A DNA stretch of 64,000 bases, taken from assembly GCF_018390695.1 (NCBI RefSeq), contig NZ_JAHBGF010000012.1, positions 124,001 through 188,000 of the forward strand, in the 5' to 3' direction. The notes beneath the pieces are model-generated. The model did no database searches and was not told the DNA's origin. It saw nothing but the letters and a program-made list of their open reading frames with translations. The position numbers were made by a program, and so were the translations under genes. The stretch's first letter is position 1. The number at the start of each line of letters is the position of its first letter. Of this stretch, positions 25,096 through 33,876 are shown piece by piece. The DNA is from Ancylobacter sonchi (GTDB lineage: Bacteria; Pseudomonadota; Alphaproteobacteria; Rhizobiales; Xanthobacteraceae).

Positions 25096-27270
25096 TCAGG
25101 TCTCGTAGAACAGCCCGGCCTCCAGGCCGAACCGCAGATATTCGCTGACGCGCACGCGCAGATTGGTTTCGCGCTGCGCCTGGAAGAGGCTGTGGAACGC
25201 CCCCATCTCGGCCTCGTCGTCGGCGCCGGTGCCAATCAGCACCGGGCAACGTGTGGCCAGCTGGCCATAGCCGGGCCGCCCGTAGCGCAGCGAGGTGAAG
25301 CTCGGTTTCAGCCAGGCCTGGATGCCGGCGCGCACGCTGGCGGACTGCGCCTCGGACAGCTCGGCGCCGGTCTCCCGCGCGCGCCGCTCGAGCGCGGCGG
25401 CGACCTCCTGATCCGGCTGGCAGCGATAGCGGCGCGGCGTCGCCGAATTCGGCGGCACATAGGAGAACCGCACGCAGCCCTGCTGCAGCCGCTCGGCACG
25501 CACCGGCACCGGCGAGGTATCCGGACCGGGTTCGGCCACCACGATGGCGTTGCTGACCAGCGCGAAGGCCTCGGCATAGATCCCGCCGATCACCGTCGTC
25601 GCCACAAGAGTGAGCGCGCCGCCCGGCGACGCCGTACCGCCCGCCCCGGTGCCCGCATAGGCGAGCCCGGCCGGCGAGGTCGCGTCGACGAGACTATCGG
25701 CGACGGAGAGCTGCGACAGCGCCGACACGCGCAGCCCGCCGACGATGCAGCGTTCGAGGACGATGTCGGTGCCGGCGATGTCGGCGACGAGGCTGGGCTC
25801 GTCGCCGGCCGGGGTGCCGTCGGCGGCGAGCGTGCGCCCCGGCACCAGCGTGGTATCGCGGATGACCAGCCGGCGCAGGCCGGTGACGGCGTCGGCCGCC
25901 AGCACCAGCCCGCCGCCGGCGACGAGCAGCCCGTCCAGCACCAGCGACGCCTCCGCCCCCTCGTCGTCGACGCTCACCGTGATGTCGCCGGGCGACACCA
26001 GCGTCGGGCGCTTGCCGTTGGCGGCCCGCAGGATCAGGGTCGCGCCCGCCGGCACGGCGAGGGCGAGCGCCTCGGCATAGGTGCGGTTGTCGGCGATCTC
26101 GACGATCCCCCCGGTCGCCGCCAGCGTGTCGAGCGCGGCCTGGATGGTCGGTATATCGCCGGGCTCGCCGGAGACGCGCAGCAGGGTCAGCCCGCCCGCA
26201 TCGTCGGCCGCGGTGTTGGCGCCGCGCTCATATTGCCCGCCGCCCATCGGGCCGCTGAAACCATGGTGAAGGCTCACGCGCAGCTCGCTCCCCGCCGGCC
26301 GCGCGTCGCGGAACAGCAGCCGGCCGAGCTGCGGATCGATCGCCACCGCCCGCGAGGGTCCGGCCACCGCCCAGCTGTCGCCCGGACGGTCCGAGAGATT
26401 GCACACCTCGACCTCGTCGGCGGCCAGCGCGACGAAAGCGTCGCCGGGCGCCGCGCGGGTCTCGATCAGCAGGCTGCGGCCGGCGCCGTAATAACGCTCC
26501 AGCCGGCGTGCCGGCGTACCGGCGTCGCGGGCCGCCAGCACGCGGCGGCCGATCGGCGCCGGTACGTTGAGCGGCGTCGCCAGATGGGTGAGGGTCGGCT
26601 CGGTCTCGGGATGGGTGAACAGCGGCGCGTCGAGACCGAGCGGGTTGAAGCGGAAGCGGCGCGCATCCACGCGGGCGGGCATCGCCCGTTCGAGCGGAAA
26701 CGCCTCAAGCCGCCACAGGAACAGCCCGACATTGGGGATGTTATAGCGCCCGCGCCCATGGGCGATGGAGCGGACATCGACGCCGTGCGGCAGCCGGTCG
26801 AAGGCGGTGTCGCGGCGCTCCAGCGCCTCCCAGTCGCGCAGATCGGCCGTGAGACGCGCCTGCGGGCGCTGGTGGTTGAGATATTGCGTCGCCGCCAGCC
26901 GCTCGAAGAACTCGACGACATGGGCCTGCCAGCCGGTCACGTCCGGCGCCAGCTGCTCCATCATGCTCGCCGTGCCCTTGCGGCGGCGGGCGGCGATGGT
27001 GTTGGCCACCTCGGCACGCGGGCTCGACACCGTCGGCACTACGCCGTGCAGGGTACGGTAGCCGATCAGCCCGCCAATATAGGGCGCCGCCCAATCGGCG
27101 CAGGTCTCGATGAACTGGTCGTCATAGAGCTGGTCGAGATCCTCCTCGAGGATGGCCGCCTGCTCGGCGAGGACCGACAGGAGATCGCGCAGCGCGCCGT
27201 CCTGCTCGGCATCCTTCAGCCGGTGGATCGCCGGCAGCAATTCGTACAGCGTCCGGGCGTCGAAGCTCAT
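25096..27270 (-). CDS. Phage tail protein I-like wedge protein with probable beta-helix domain
   Basis: A 724-residue protein. The first ~220 residues are of the gpI/tail-protein type of eCIS (LYELLPAIHRLKDAEQDGALRDLLSVLAEQ, DDQFIETCADWAAPYIGGLIGY, ARRRKGTASMMEQLA), a baseplate wedge that connects to the gpJ protein. From about residue 372 the sequence changes to GDIPTIQAALDTLAATGGIVEI and rungs of short Val/Ile/Leu strands up to about 580, the look of a right-handed parallel beta-helix (pectate-lyase fold). That domain is not part of gpI proteins in ordinary phages and may serve as a spike or receptor-binding element. The start at 27270 overlaps the upstream stop by ATGA; a longer frame upstream is read-through in a neighbouring gene. 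Confidence 0.87.
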   Translation of the reverse strand: MSFDARTLYELLPAIHRLKDAEQDGALRDLLSVLAEQAAILEEDLDQLYDDQFIETCADWAAPYIGGLIGYRTLHGVVPTVSSPRAEVANTIAARRRKGTASMMEQLAPDVTGWQAHVVEFFERLAATQYLNHQRPQARLTADLRDWEALERRDTAFDRLPHGVDVRSIAHGRGRYNIPNVGLFLWRLEAFPLERAMPARVDARRFRFNPLGLDAPLFTHPETEPTLTHLATPLNVPAPIGRRVLAARDAGTPARRLERYYGAGRSLLIETRAAPGDAFVALAADEVEVCNLSDRPGDSWAVAGPSRAVAIDPQLGRLLFRDARPAGSELRVSLHHGFSGPMGGGQYERGANTAADDAGGLTLLRVSGEPGDIPTIQAALDTLAATGGIVEIADNRTYAEALALAVPAGATLILRAANGKRPTLVSPGDITVSVDDEGAEASLVLDGLLVAGGGLVLAADAVTGLRRLVIRDTTLVPGRTLAADGTPAGDEPSLVADIAGTDIVLERCIVGGLRVSALSQLSVADSLVDATSPAGLAYAGTGAGGTASPGGALTLVATTVIGGIYAEAFALVSNAIVVAEPGPDTSPVPVRAERLQQGCVRFSYVPPNSATPRRYRCQPDQEVAAALERRARETGAELSEAQSASVRAGIQAWLKPSFTSLRYGRPGYGQLATRCPVLIGTGADDEAEMGAFHSLFQAQRETNLRVRVSEYLRFGLEAGLFYET

Positions 27271-29999
27271 GGCATCACCTCCAGACGGTCGAACGGCGCG
27301 GCCGCCAGGGTCAGCAGCTCGGCGCCGTCGATCCGGCCGTCCGGCTGCCGGGTGGCCGGGCCGGCGGCGAGGCGGGCATAGCGCTGCGGCGTGTCGTCGG
27401 GGGCCGTGCCGCGGTAGAGCCGGTCCACCGTCACCGCCGCGACACCCGGCACCGCGGCGGCGGCGGCGTAGACCTCGCTGAGATGCAGCGGCTGGCCGAG
27501 GCTGCGGGCGGCGAATCCGAACGCCGCGTGCAGCCGCGCCGACAGCGCCGCCAGCACCGCCTCCGTCCGCAACGCCGGATCGACCTTCACCCGCAGCGAG
27601 AGGCGCACCTCGACGGCGCGGCAAACCCCGGCCTCGATCACCACGAAGGGATCGCCCGCGCCGCGAAGCGCCTCCAGCATGTCCTCCAGCGCCACCGGCG
27701 CCCCGCCCGCCCCGGCGACGGTGATGAAGATGCGCCGCGCGCGCCCGTCCCAGATCAGCGCCGCCTGCGCCTTGGCGATGCCGGCGAAGGAACGGGCGTG
27801 GTCCTCATAGTCGCGCAGCGAGACCGTGCGGCCCAGCGTCAGCACGCTGGAAGGCGCGTTGAGCCGCGCCTCGTCCATCGCCTCGGAATTCTGGGCTCCC
27901 TCGGCGGCAAGCGGGTTGGTCACCGCCTTCACCCCGAGCGGGCGCGAGGCGAGCAGGCTGAGCTGGTTCTCGCGCACCAGCCCTTCCAGCCCGCTGCCCT
28001 TGCGATATTTCGCCACCACATTGTCGCTGCCGGTCGGCAGGCGCGCGCCGACGACGCCGTCGCCGAATTCGACGAGGGTGCTGCCGTCGTCGGCGAGGCG
28101 CGTCGCATAGACCCGCTCGCGCGGCCCGTGGCCGAACAGATACGGCACCTCGTCCCACAGCACGTCGTTGATCCGGACCGACAGCGTCGACTGCCGCCCC
28201 TCGCCGCTGGTCGAGCGGGTGAAGGTCAGCGGCGGCTGGCGCAGGGCGAAACGCTGGAACGGCGTCGCCGCGTCGCCGCTGCCGAGAATGTCGCTGGCGC
28301 TCTCGCCATGGGTGGCGCGGGCGACATTGGCCAGCACCTCGACGGAGCCGCGGTCATAGGCATTGGCGAGCGCCGCGCCGAGCCGCAGCCGGGCATGCGT
28401 CGCGTCCTCGCGCTCGACGGCGTCGAGCGTCGCCGCCTCGGCGATCACCGGGTCGTTCTTGCCCGCCGGCACGAAGGCAAGCGGGCGATCCCCGGCCGAG
28501 AGGTCGAGCGTGCCCTCGCGCCCGCCGGCGGTGCGCAGGCGCCAGCGCATCGCCACGCCTCCCGCCAGCGCCACCGGCGGCGCCGTCACGGTGAGTACCT
28601 CGCCGGCGGCGACCGTGAAGCTCAGGCCGGGGTCGGCGGCGTCGGCGAGGGTCAGCCGGTCCGCCAGCCGCACGCAGGGCCGCTTGCCGCGCACGATAAG
28701 CCGGCGGCCGGCGGGCAGGTCCGGCACCAGTCCGTCGAGCACGACCGTCTCGCCCCATACCGGCTCGAGGATCGGCGCGTCGGCGAAGGCGAGAGGCTCG
28801 GGCTGCGCCAGCACCGCCGTCTGCCGGTAATTGCCGCCGCCGAAATCGGCGAGCCCGTCCGTGGGGTCGAGGCGCAGCCGGGTCGACTTGCCGGAGACGA
28901 GGAATTCGGTGCGGCCGGTCTCGGTCGCCGCCTTCACGCGGTAAAGCGCGCGGCTGTCGGGCGCCGACAGCACCAGCCAGCTGTCGGGCACGATGCCGGG
29001 ATAGGCATTGTCGAGATGGATGGTGTCGCCGGTGATGGCGTACGCCCAGTCGTCGTCGTCGCCGAGCTGGCTGGCGAGGCTGCCGCGCAGCTGCTGCGGA
29101 TGCAGCGCCGAGGGGTGCGGCGCGTTGGCGGCGAACAGCGCCGCGCGCTGGCGGAACACGAACAGCTCCAGCTCGGCCTCCGGGTCCATGGCGGAAACCC
29201 AGGCACCGAGGCCGCGATCAAGCGTGACGGCGGTACGTTCGGCGGCGGCGTCCACCTCCAGCGCGACGACCTTGCGGACCTCCCAGTTGGTCCGGCCGGC
29301 CTCGGTGTCGAGATGGCGGGAGGCGAGCAGGACGGCGTCGCCGATCCTGAGCGACAGCGCGGCGCCGCGCAGGAAGGTGATGCGGTCGCCGCTGCGCAGC
29401 CGGTGCGTCAGCACCTGCCGGGGCCGCAACCCGTTCCACGCCACCCGCCCGGTGAGCGCCTCCACCGTCTCGAAGCCCTGGCTGCGCTCGCCCGGGCCGG
29501 GAATGCTCTGCACCTTCGAGCCGGCCGGGATGTCGGTTTGTGCCACCGCCTGCTCGGGCGCGCCCGGCGCCGGCTCCAGGGTGAAGGCGAGATCCACCGA
29601 CGCGGCGAGGCCGGCCCGCCGGCGATAGCCGATCAGCCGCGCCAGCTCGGTGATCGACAGCGATTCCGTCGCCGTCGGCAGGAAGGCCTCGTTGGCGATG
29701 CGCTCCTGATAGAAGGTCAGCACGTCGCAGGCGGTGGCCCAGCCGTCGATCAGCGCGATGGCGAAGTCGTCGTCGGCCCGCGTCGACAGCCGGCCCAGCG
29801 CGGGAAAGCGCTGCGAGGACAAAAGCGCCAGCATCGCCTGCTTGAACTCGGCATGGGTGCCGGCGCGATAGGCGATGGAGGGCTGGCCCGGCGGGTTGCT
29901 GCGCACGGAAGGCAGCGCCGCGCCGGTGCCGGCGCAGCAGCCGCAATCGCCGGTCTCCGCCGGCAGCGAGGCATCGCCGACGATGATGTCGTCGCTCAT
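27267..29999 (-). CDS. Putative baseplate assembly protein (gpJ-like, large form)
   Basis: A 910-residue baseplate protein of the eCIS/phage-tail-like type. The N-terminus has the GDCGCC cysteine group, followed by IAYRAGTHAEFKQAMLALLSS and WATACDVLTFYQERIANEAFLPTATE, which is a strong signature of the large putative baseplate assembly family. The C-terminal half carries the gpJ-like part with YLFGHGPRERVYATRLADDGSTLVEFGDGVVGARLPTG. In injection systems two such large proteins build the wedge heterodimer around the spike. Coupled by ATGA to both neighbours. Confidence 0.92.
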   Translation of the reverse strand: MSDDIIVGDASLPAETGDCGCCAGTGAALPSVRSNPPGQPSIAYRAGTHAEFKQAMLALLSSQRFPALGRLSTRADDDFAIALIDGWATACDVLTFYQERIANEAFLPTATESLSITELARLIGYRRRAGLAASVDLAFTLEPAPGAPEQAVAQTDIPAGSKVQSIPGPGERSQGFETVEALTGRVAWNGLRPRQVLTHRLRSGDRITFLRGAALSLRIGDAVLLASRHLDTEAGRTNWEVRKVVALEVDAAAERTAVTLDRGLGAWVSAMDPEAELELFVFRQRAALFAANAPHPSALHPQQLRGSLASQLGDDDDWAYAITGDTIHLDNAYPGIVPDSWLVLSAPDSRALYRVKAATETGRTEFLVSGKSTRLRLDPTDGLADFGGGNYRQTAVLAQPEPLAFADAPILEPVWGETVVLDGLVPDLPAGRRLIVRGKRPCVRLADRLTLADAADPGLSFTVAAGEVLTVTAPPVALAGGVAMRWRLRTAGGREGTLDLSAGDRPLAFVPAGKNDPVIAEAATLDAVEREDATHARLRLGAALANAYDRGSVEVLANVARATHGESASDILGSGDAATPFQRFALRQPPLTFTRSTSGEGRQSTLSVRINDVLWDEVPYLFGHGPRERVYATRLADDGSTLVEFGDGVVGARLPTGSDNVVAKYRKGSGLEGLVRENQLSLLASRPLGVKAVTNPLAAEGAQNSEAMDEARLNAPSSVLTLGRTVSLRDYEDHARSFAGIAKAQAALIWDGRARRIFITVAGAGGAPVALEDMLEALRGAGDPFVVIEAGVCRAVEVRLSLRVKVDPALRTEAVLAALSARLHAAFGFAARSLGQPLHLSEVYAAAAAVPGVAAVTVDRLYRGTAPDDTPQRYARLAAGPATRQPDGRIDGAELLTLAAAPFDRLEVMP

Positions 30000-32626
30000 T
30001 TGCCGCCTCCGATGGTCAGGCGCAGCACGCCGCGCTCGGGGAAATTGCGGTCATTGTCGAGCCGCGCGATCTCCAGCCGGCCGAGATCGAGCCGGCTCTC
30101 GTCGAGTGCCCGCCGGCTCGGCTGCCCCTGGCGGTGGAAGCGCGTCACCTCGACCGACTCCACCCCCGGGACCGCCTGCGCCGCCGCATAGATGGCGCTG
30201 AGATAGATCGGCTGGGCGAAGGTGAGGTTGTCCGGGTGGAACAGCCCGCGCCGCCCGTCGCCGAGCGTGCGGCTGCCGAGCGCCTCCATCAGCGCCGCGC
30301 GGATGTTGGAGCGGAAATAGTCGGCCGCGACCTCGACGGCGAGGTCGAGTTCCAGCGGCACGAAGCGCGGCGCGTCCACCGCGGTGTCGTAGCCCGCCAT
30401 GCGATAACCCTCGAGCCCGTCGCGCAGCGTCGCCTTGAACGCATCGGTCACGGCGGCGGCGCCGGCGCGGTCGACGGTGAGGAAGGCGGTGTGCCAGCTG
30501 CCGGTCCAGCGGAAGGTCGCCGCCGCGCGCTGCACCCCCGGCTGGCGTTCGGCGAGCGCGGCATAGTCGGCCGGCGTCACCGCACGCTCCAGCGTGCGAA
30601 AGGCAAAGGGAGCCTTCTGGCGCGCTTCCTCGATGCTCTCGGGATCGGTGCCGCCGCGCGCCGGCAGCGGGTTGGAGGCGCCGGCCAGGCGGGCATCGTC
30701 GCTCACCACATGCACGAGCGAGCCGGCACCGACATTGCCGGCCCGGCCCTGCCCGACCCGATAGGTGGCGGTGAAGCTCGCGCCGGCCGGCGGGCGCATG
30801 CCGTGGCGGTTGTCGCCGAAGCGCAGCCGCGCCTCGCCATCCGCCTCGATCTCGGCGACGAAATGCCGGTCGGACGCGTCGCTGGCGAGCAGGTCGGCGC
30901 GCGGCTCCCAGCGCGACCGGCCGGGCGCCGAGGTTTCCACCAGCCGGATCGCCGGCATCAGGCTCGATGGTGCCGTGGCGAGAGCCGCCAGCGCCGAGCC
31001 CGACGCCGCCGTGCCTCCCTCCGCACCGCCTTCTGCGCCATCCGCCGCCGCATGGGTGAGCGGGACAGCGCCGAGCATCGGACGGAAGCGCGGCGGCACC
31101 GCCTCGCGGATCGGTGCCGCGCAGCGCCCGTCGGCCGGAACGACCGTGAACAGATGCGGCTGGGGCACCGTCCCGATCGGCTCGTCGGCCAGGGTGCGGC
31201 CATGGTCGGCCAGCACGATGTTGCCGCGCGCCATGCTGACATCGTTCACCGCCACCTCGCCATGGTCCCTGTCGGTGCGCGAGGAAATGCACAGGGCGAA
31301 GGGCAGCGCGTCGTCGTCGTGCCAGCGGATCTCGGTGATTTCTTCCCCGGTCACCGCGTCGGTCAACGGCACGGGCGGGTCGGCCTCGTTCGCCCGCGCC
31401 GCGAAGGCGCGCACCGCGGTGAGCCGCACCGCATGGCGCCGCGCCGGGTCCGCATCCTCGGGACGGCCGGTCAGCGGACCCAGCACCTGCTCGAACACCA
31501 GCAGCCGGCCGGGCTCCCCGTCGCCAGCGGCGAGCTGCGGAAAATGGCCGCGCAAGGTCGCGCGCACCGCCCCCTTGGGCAGGCAGCACTCGCCGTCGCC
31601 CCACGTGTAGAAGGGCATGAGATGCACCGCCTTGAACAGGCGCAGCGGGTGCAGCGTCTCGAACACGGTCGGCTCCTGGCGCAGCGCCGCGTCGAGCGGG
31701 GCCAGACGGCCGGGCACCGGGTTGGTGCGGGCGATGCGGGCGCCGGCGCCGGTGACCTGCGTCAGCAGCATGGTGGTCGCCGGCACGACGATCGGGCGGC
31801 CGGGCTCGTCGTCATCGGCATCCGGGGCGACGAGAAGCTGCACCGCGGTGCGCGCATTGCTGCCCTCGTGCAGCCGGTAGTCCACCAGCCGCGCATGGCG
31901 CCGCACCGAGACGCGCCGGCGTGCCGTGCCGAGATAGGCCTCGGTGGCGATGGCGTCCTGCCGGTAGCTGAGATGGTCGGCGACATAGGCGAGCAGTTCG
32001 ACGAGGGTCACGCCGAGATCGGCCGGCCCCCGGTCGCGCCAGTCCGGCATCAGGAGCGAAAGACGGTCCAGCATCAGCCGGCGGAAGCTCGCATAGTCCT
32101 TGGCGAGATAGTCGATGTCCGGCGCCTCGCCGGGATCGTCCGCGCAGGCATGCGTCTCCTGGCAGTCGAAATCGGTCGGACATTCGACCTTGAAGGAGAA
32201 GTCGATCGACGCCAGCGGCGGATCGAAGGCCGCGTGCGGCAGCGGGTCGGCGCGCGACTGCACGAGCCGCAGCCGGTAGGCCGAATAGTCGCCGCTGGAA
32301 TCGGTGCGCACCACCAGCGTCGAGGCCGCCTCGGGCAGCGCCGCGAAGAAGGCCGCGTTCTCTCCGCCGAGATCGGCCGCCGGGATCGCATCCGCCGGAT
32401 GCGCCCAGAGCGCCGCCACGGTGACGATGCGCTCGCCGCCCTCGATGATCACATTGTCCGCCGCGAGACCGGCCGCCGGACGCAGCAGGCGCAGCAGCAG
32501 CGTGCGCTGGCGCGGCGTCCCCGCCGGCGCGGCGCGGTCCAGCACCTCGAGGAAGTCGATGCCGTTGAGCGTGCTCTCGCGGCGCACCAGATCCCGGCGG
32601 CTCTCGCTGCAGCAGGAATAGATCAT
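29996..32626 (-). CDS. Putative baseplate assembly protein (gpJ-like, second)
   Basis: An 876-residue baseplate protein, partner of the gene at 27267. The N-terminal part (MIYSCCSESRRDLV, then NGIDFLEVLD) and DIDYLAKDYASFRRLMLDRLSLLMPDW are family marks, and LVELLAYVADHLSYRQDAIATEAYL is the helical wedge segment. The gpJ-like C-terminal region contains RLRFGDNRHGMRPPAG, VGQGRAGNVGAGSL and ERAVTPADYAALAERQPGVQRAAA. The frame is open another 1365 bases upstream, but that translation belongs to the neighbouring genes read in other frames; the ATG at 32626 overlaps the gp25 stop (ATGA) and gives the family start. Confidence 0.92.
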   Translation of the reverse strand: MIYSCCSESRRDLVRRESTLNGIDFLEVLDRAAPAGTPRQRTLLLRLLRPAAGLAADNVIIEGGERIVTVAALWAHPADAIPAADLGGENAAFFAALPEAASTLVVRTDSSGDYSAYRLRLVQSRADPLPHAAFDPPLASIDFSFKVECPTDFDCQETHACADDPGEAPDIDYLAKDYASFRRLMLDRLSLLMPDWRDRGPADLGVTLVELLAYVADHLSYRQDAIATEAYLGTARRRVSVRRHARLVDYRLHEGSNARTAVQLLVAPDADDDEPGRPIVVPATTMLLTQVTGAGARIARTNPVPGRLAPLDAALRQEPTVFETLHPLRLFKAVHLMPFYTWGDGECCLPKGAVRATLRGHFPQLAAGDGEPGRLLVFEQVLGPLTGRPEDADPARRHAVRLTAVRAFAARANEADPPVPLTDAVTGEEITEIRWHDDDALPFALCISSRTDRDHGEVAVNDVSMARGNIVLADHGRTLADEPIGTVPQPHLFTVVPADGRCAAPIREAVPPRFRPMLGAVPLTHAAADGAEGGAEGGTAASGSALAALATAPSSLMPAIRLVETSAPGRSRWEPRADLLASDASDRHFVAEIEADGEARLRFGDNRHGMRPPAGASFTATYRVGQGRAGNVGAGSLVHVVSDDARLAGASNPLPARGGTDPESIEEARQKAPFAFRTLERAVTPADYAALAERQPGVQRAAATFRWTGSWHTAFLTVDRAGAAAVTDAFKATLRDGLEGYRMAGYDTAVDAPRFVPLELDLAVEVAADYFRSNIRAALMEALGSRTLGDGRRGLFHPDNLTFAQPIYLSAIYAAAQAVPGVESVEVTRFHRQGQPSRRALDESRLDLGRLEIARLDNDRNFPERGVLRLTIGGGK

Positions 32627-33018
32627 GGCGCGGGCGCCTCCCGCGCGAAGTCGGCCACCGCCCGCTGCTGGGTCCGGCGGTTGATATACACGACGCGGAC
32701 GAGGAGCTGCGCGTCCTGCGCCTCGATCTCCACCGTGTCGACGACGATCAGGTCGCCCAGCCATTGCTGCAGCGCGCCCTGGACCAGGAACTGCACGGTG
32801 GCGGCGAGCTCCGGGCTGTTCGGCGCGAAGACCAGCTGCAGCACGCCGCTGCCGAAATCCGGCCGGTTCACCCGCTCCCCGGGCGAGGTGAACAGCACCT
32901 GCTCGATCTGCTGGCGGATATGCTCGTCGTCCCCGGCCTGCGCGGTACGCGCCCGCCCGTCGATGCGGAACGGATAGGCGAGGTGAAGCGAGGTGGAAGG
33001 CCTTGATGCGGAAGGCAT
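32623..33018 (-). CDS. GPW/gp25 family baseplate protein
   Basis: A 131-residue homologue of T4 gp25, phage P2 gpW and Afp9, which links the baseplate wedges to the first sheath ring. The family segment IRQQIEQVLFTSPGERVNRPDFGSGVLQLVFAPNS contains the EPR-like core (here GERVNRPDFG). It is coupled by ATGA to the downstream baseplate gene and lies three bases after the PAAR-like gene. Confidence 0.93.
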   Translation of the reverse strand: MPSASRPSTSLHLAYPFRIDGRARTAQAGDDEHIRQQIEQVLFTSPGERVNRPDFGSGVLQLVFAPNSPELAATVQFLVQGALQQWLGDLIVVDTVEIEAQDAQLLVRVVYINRRTQQRAVADFAREAPAP

Positions 33019-33021
33019 GGC

Positions 33022-33345
33022 CTAGCTCCCCATCACGCGCGTCTGCATCGCCAGCGGCATCAGCGGCGTGCCGGTGGGGACGCAGACCGACTGGCTGTCC
33101 TGCAGCAGCACCGGCTGCCCGAGCACCAGCACCCGCAGGGCCGCGGTGACGAACTGGCCGGTGACGCACGGCCCGTTGCCCGCCGGCGGCGGCGGCATGG
33201 CGCAGCCCGCGACCAGATAGGGGCTGGCGATGGTGACCACCGGCTGCCCGCTGACCAGCACACGCGGCACCGGCGACGCCGGCTGGGCCTGCCCGCCATG
33301 CGAACACGTCACCGTCGCGCCGACATGCAAGAGAAAGCCAGGCAT
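33022..33345 (-). CDS. PAAR-like spike-tip protein
   Basis: A 107-residue protein, mostly short beta turns: GFLLHVGATVTCSHGGQAQ, PRVLVSGQPVVT, VTGQFVTAALRVLVLGQPVLLQ. Four cysteines and one or two histidines (Cys14/His16 and later cysteines) could hold a metal at the tip, as in PAAR proteins that sharpen VgrG or gpV spikes. It sits just before gp25 and after the gpV-like spike gene, the usual place in eCIS loci. The similarity is by pattern and context, not by a clear PAAR motif. Confidence 0.75.
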   Translation of the reverse strand: MPGFLLHVGATVTCSHGGQAQPASPVPRVLVSGQPVVTIASPYLVAGCAMPPPPAGNGPCVTGQFVTAALRVLVLGQPVLLQDSQSVCVPTGTPLMPLAMQTRVMGS

Positions 33346-33360
33346 TGCCGTCTCCTCCCT

Positions 33361-33876
33361 TCAGGTCACCACGAGCGCGCCGTTGTTGATGGTGACCGAG
33401 GGCCCCACCATGACGAGGCTCGCGCCCTTGCCGTTCTGGATGTAGATGCCGGTGTCGTTGACGATCAGCATCGCCCCGGTGGCGCTCTTGATCATGATGC
33501 CGCCGCTCGGCCCCGGGACGTCGTTGATGGTGAGGCCGTTCTGCAACGTGGTCTGGAAGGTGATGCCGGGCACGGCGGGCGGCACGGTGCGGGCGAGCGC
33601 CGGCACCTCGGCGCCCGAGCCCCAGTAGCCGCCGACCCAGATCGGATGGTCGGGATCGCCCTTCTCGAACTCGACCCAGACGCCCGAGCCGATGACCGGC
33701 ACGGCATACATGCCCATCTGAATGCCGGCGACCGGAAGGCACGGCATCGCCCAGCTCGTCAGCATGATGTTCGAGACATCCGGCACGATGAGCTGGATGC
33801 GCCCCATCATCATCGGGTCGACATTGTTGATGCAGGTACCGCGATACTTGCCGTAATAGCGATGTTCGTCGGTCAT
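33361..33876 (-). CDS. Phage baseplate assembly protein V-like central spike
   Basis: A 171-residue gpV-type spike. The N-terminal OB-fold reads YYGKYRGTCINNVDPMMMGRIQLIVPD and MPCLPVAGIQMGMYAVPVIGSGVWVEFEKGDPDHPIWVGGYWGS, a very typical gpV/VgrG OB sequence. It is followed by regular beta repeats (LTINDVPGPSGGIMIKSATGAMLIVNDTGIYIQNG) that would form the triple-stranded spike. It trimerises below the hub encoded next (gpD-like), with which it overlaps by ATGA. In Afp and PVC these two are one VgrG-like protein; here they are separate. Confidence 0.92.
   Translation of the reverse strand: MTDEHRYYGKYRGTCINNVDPMMMGRIQLIVPDVSNIMLTSWAMPCLPVAGIQMGMYAVPVIGSGVWVEFEKGDPDHPIWVGGYWGSGAEVPALARTVPPAVPGITFQTTLQNGLTINDVPGPSGGIMIKSATGAMLIVNDTGIYIQNGKGASLVMVGPSVTINNGALVVT

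Noticed and set aside
22360..27381. Very long plus-strand open frame (1673 codons) opposite the DUF6519 and wedge genes
   Set aside because: Arg/Gly/Asp/His-rich translation typical of the antisense of high-GC genes; the minus-strand genes have clear family matches.
27483..32977. Long plus-strand frames opposite the two baseplate genes (about 900 codons each)
   Set aside because: Antisense shadows without recognisable motifs; they disappear where codon bias changes.
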